Assembly: GCA_026418755.1 (NCBI GenBank)
Contig: JAOAAR010000016.1
Coordinates: 1-13,752, forward strand
Reading direction: 5' to 3'
DNA from: Planctomycetota bacterium
Lineage (GTDB): Bacteria > Planctomycetota > SKW154
Length of the DNA stretch: 13,752 nucleotides
Of this stretch, positions 13,632 through 13,752 are shown in pieces (positions within the stretch are counted from its first letter, which is position 1; each line of letters opens with the position of its first letter). Below the pieces are notes generated by a model, which saw only the letters and a program-made list of their open reading frames with translations, was not told where the DNA came from and ran no database searches. A program made the translations under genes and the position numbers.

Positions 13632-13752
13632 TTAGAAAGAGACATCTTGTACGAAATGCTTTCACCGTGAAGCAAAAGACGAAAAGCATTTTTGCAAGCG
13701 TAAGGAAAACTGTTTTGAGTCAAAACAGGGTTGTATTTACTCTGCTTCAGGT
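13619..13752 (+). CDS. Weak open frame running off the window edge (possible partial gene)
   Basis: From ATG 13619 an open frame runs to the last base, giving 44 codons of a basic peptide (MERIVRKRHLVRNAF ...); an in-frame ATG at 13586 would add 11 residues. No Shine-Dalgarno sequence precedes either ATG, and I recognise no domain. The frame contains two inverted repeats including a perfect 19-nt palindrome, which is more typical of regulatory DNA. An opposite-strand frame is also open from the window edge to a TGA at 13565-13567, so the openness itself proves little. It could be the start of a divergent gene or plain intergenic sequence. Confidence 0.2.
   Translation, partial: MERIVRKRHLVRNAFTVKQKTKSIFASVRKTVLSQNRVVFTLLQ
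13654..13691. repeat. Inverted repeat, 9-bp arms with 20-nt loop
   Basis: AAATGCTTT (13654-13662) pairs exactly with AAAGCATTT (13683-13691), and two more T follow on the plus strand (13692-13693). The stem is AT-rich, so a strong intrinsic terminator is doubtful; an operator or leader hairpin is as likely. Confidence 0.4.
13710..13728. repeat. Perfect 19-nt palindrome, operator-like
   Basis: CTGTTTTGA, a single central G (13719), then TCAAAACAG: two perfect 9-nt arms. Such symmetry with a one-base centre suits a dimeric DNA-binding protein; as RNA it would form an 8-bp stem with a 3-nt loop. No T tract follows, so it is not a standard terminator. It lies about 150 nt upstream of the lpxH-like start, within the weak plus-strand open frame. 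Confidence 0.5.

Noticed and set aside
13565..13752. Minus-strand open frame from the window edge ending 3 nt before the lpxH-like start, as a possible upstream operon gene
   Set aside because: The translated end is rich in Phe, His, Cys and Trp without any recognisable C-terminal pattern, and a promoter-like element and inverted repeats lie in it; too weak to list as a gene.

Overview
The window looks like chromosomal DNA of a diderm (Gram-negative-type) bacterium of moderate GC content (roughly mid-40s %, by eye). A lipid A biosynthesis enzyme of the LpxH type on the minus strand supports an LPS-bearing outer membrane. The MoxR / DUF58 / BatA-like membrane genes followed by a large DUF4175-like protein, and the DUF2341/PA14/PKD secreted architecture, recall gene sets I associate with Planctomycetota and neighbouring PVC or candidate phyla. 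That taxonomic placement is inference; no rRNA or phylogenetic marker is present.

Layout. From 1 to 12795 there are eight plus-strand genes packed as one apparent operon: gaps of 24, 2, 58 and 11 nt, and ATGA or GTGA start/stop overlaps at three junctions. In order: the C-terminal end of a MoxR-family AAA+ ATPase (2-385, cut by the window edge); a soluble DUF58/VWA-like protein (410-1300); two paralogous-looking membrane proteins with an N-terminal double-TM/VWA region, a class I glutamine-amidotransferase-like fold and a C-terminal TM helix (1303-3384 and 3381-5546); a secreted protein of unknown function (5605-6720); a 1083-residue protein with three N-terminal TM helices, Ig-like regions, long coiled coils and a peculiar Gly-rich segment (6732-9983); a small secreted jelly-roll-like protein (9980-10714); and a secreted DUF2341-PA14-PKD-TPR protein (10711-12795). 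A convergent minus-strand gene, lpxH-like (13561-12758), overlaps the end of the last operon gene by 38 nt. The final ~190 nt (13562-13752) hold a candidate lpxH promoter and three inverted repeats, including a perfect 9-1-9 palindrome, plus a weak open frame running off the window.

How the genes may work together. MoxR and DUF58 are predicted cytoplasmic. The positive-inside rule puts the VWA/amidotransferase-like domains of both BatA-like proteins, and the coiled-coil and Gly-rich parts of the 1083-residue protein, outside the inner membrane. The three signal-peptide proteins would also be exported. A reasonable hypothesis is a MoxR-powered envelope machine: a cytoplasmic ATPase and adaptor acting on a membrane complex that matures, anchors or senses periplasmic or surface proteins. 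It resembles the Bat operons of Bacteroidetes and spirochaetes but differs in having two VWA regions with degenerate metal-site residues, amidotransferase-like fusions and a large extra exported module. Its substrate cannot be read from the sequence.

Composition changes along the operon: the first ~3.5 kb of the coding strand is C-rich relative to G, the second half strongly G-rich, and a short C-rich stretch returns inside the last operon gene near 11.9 kb.
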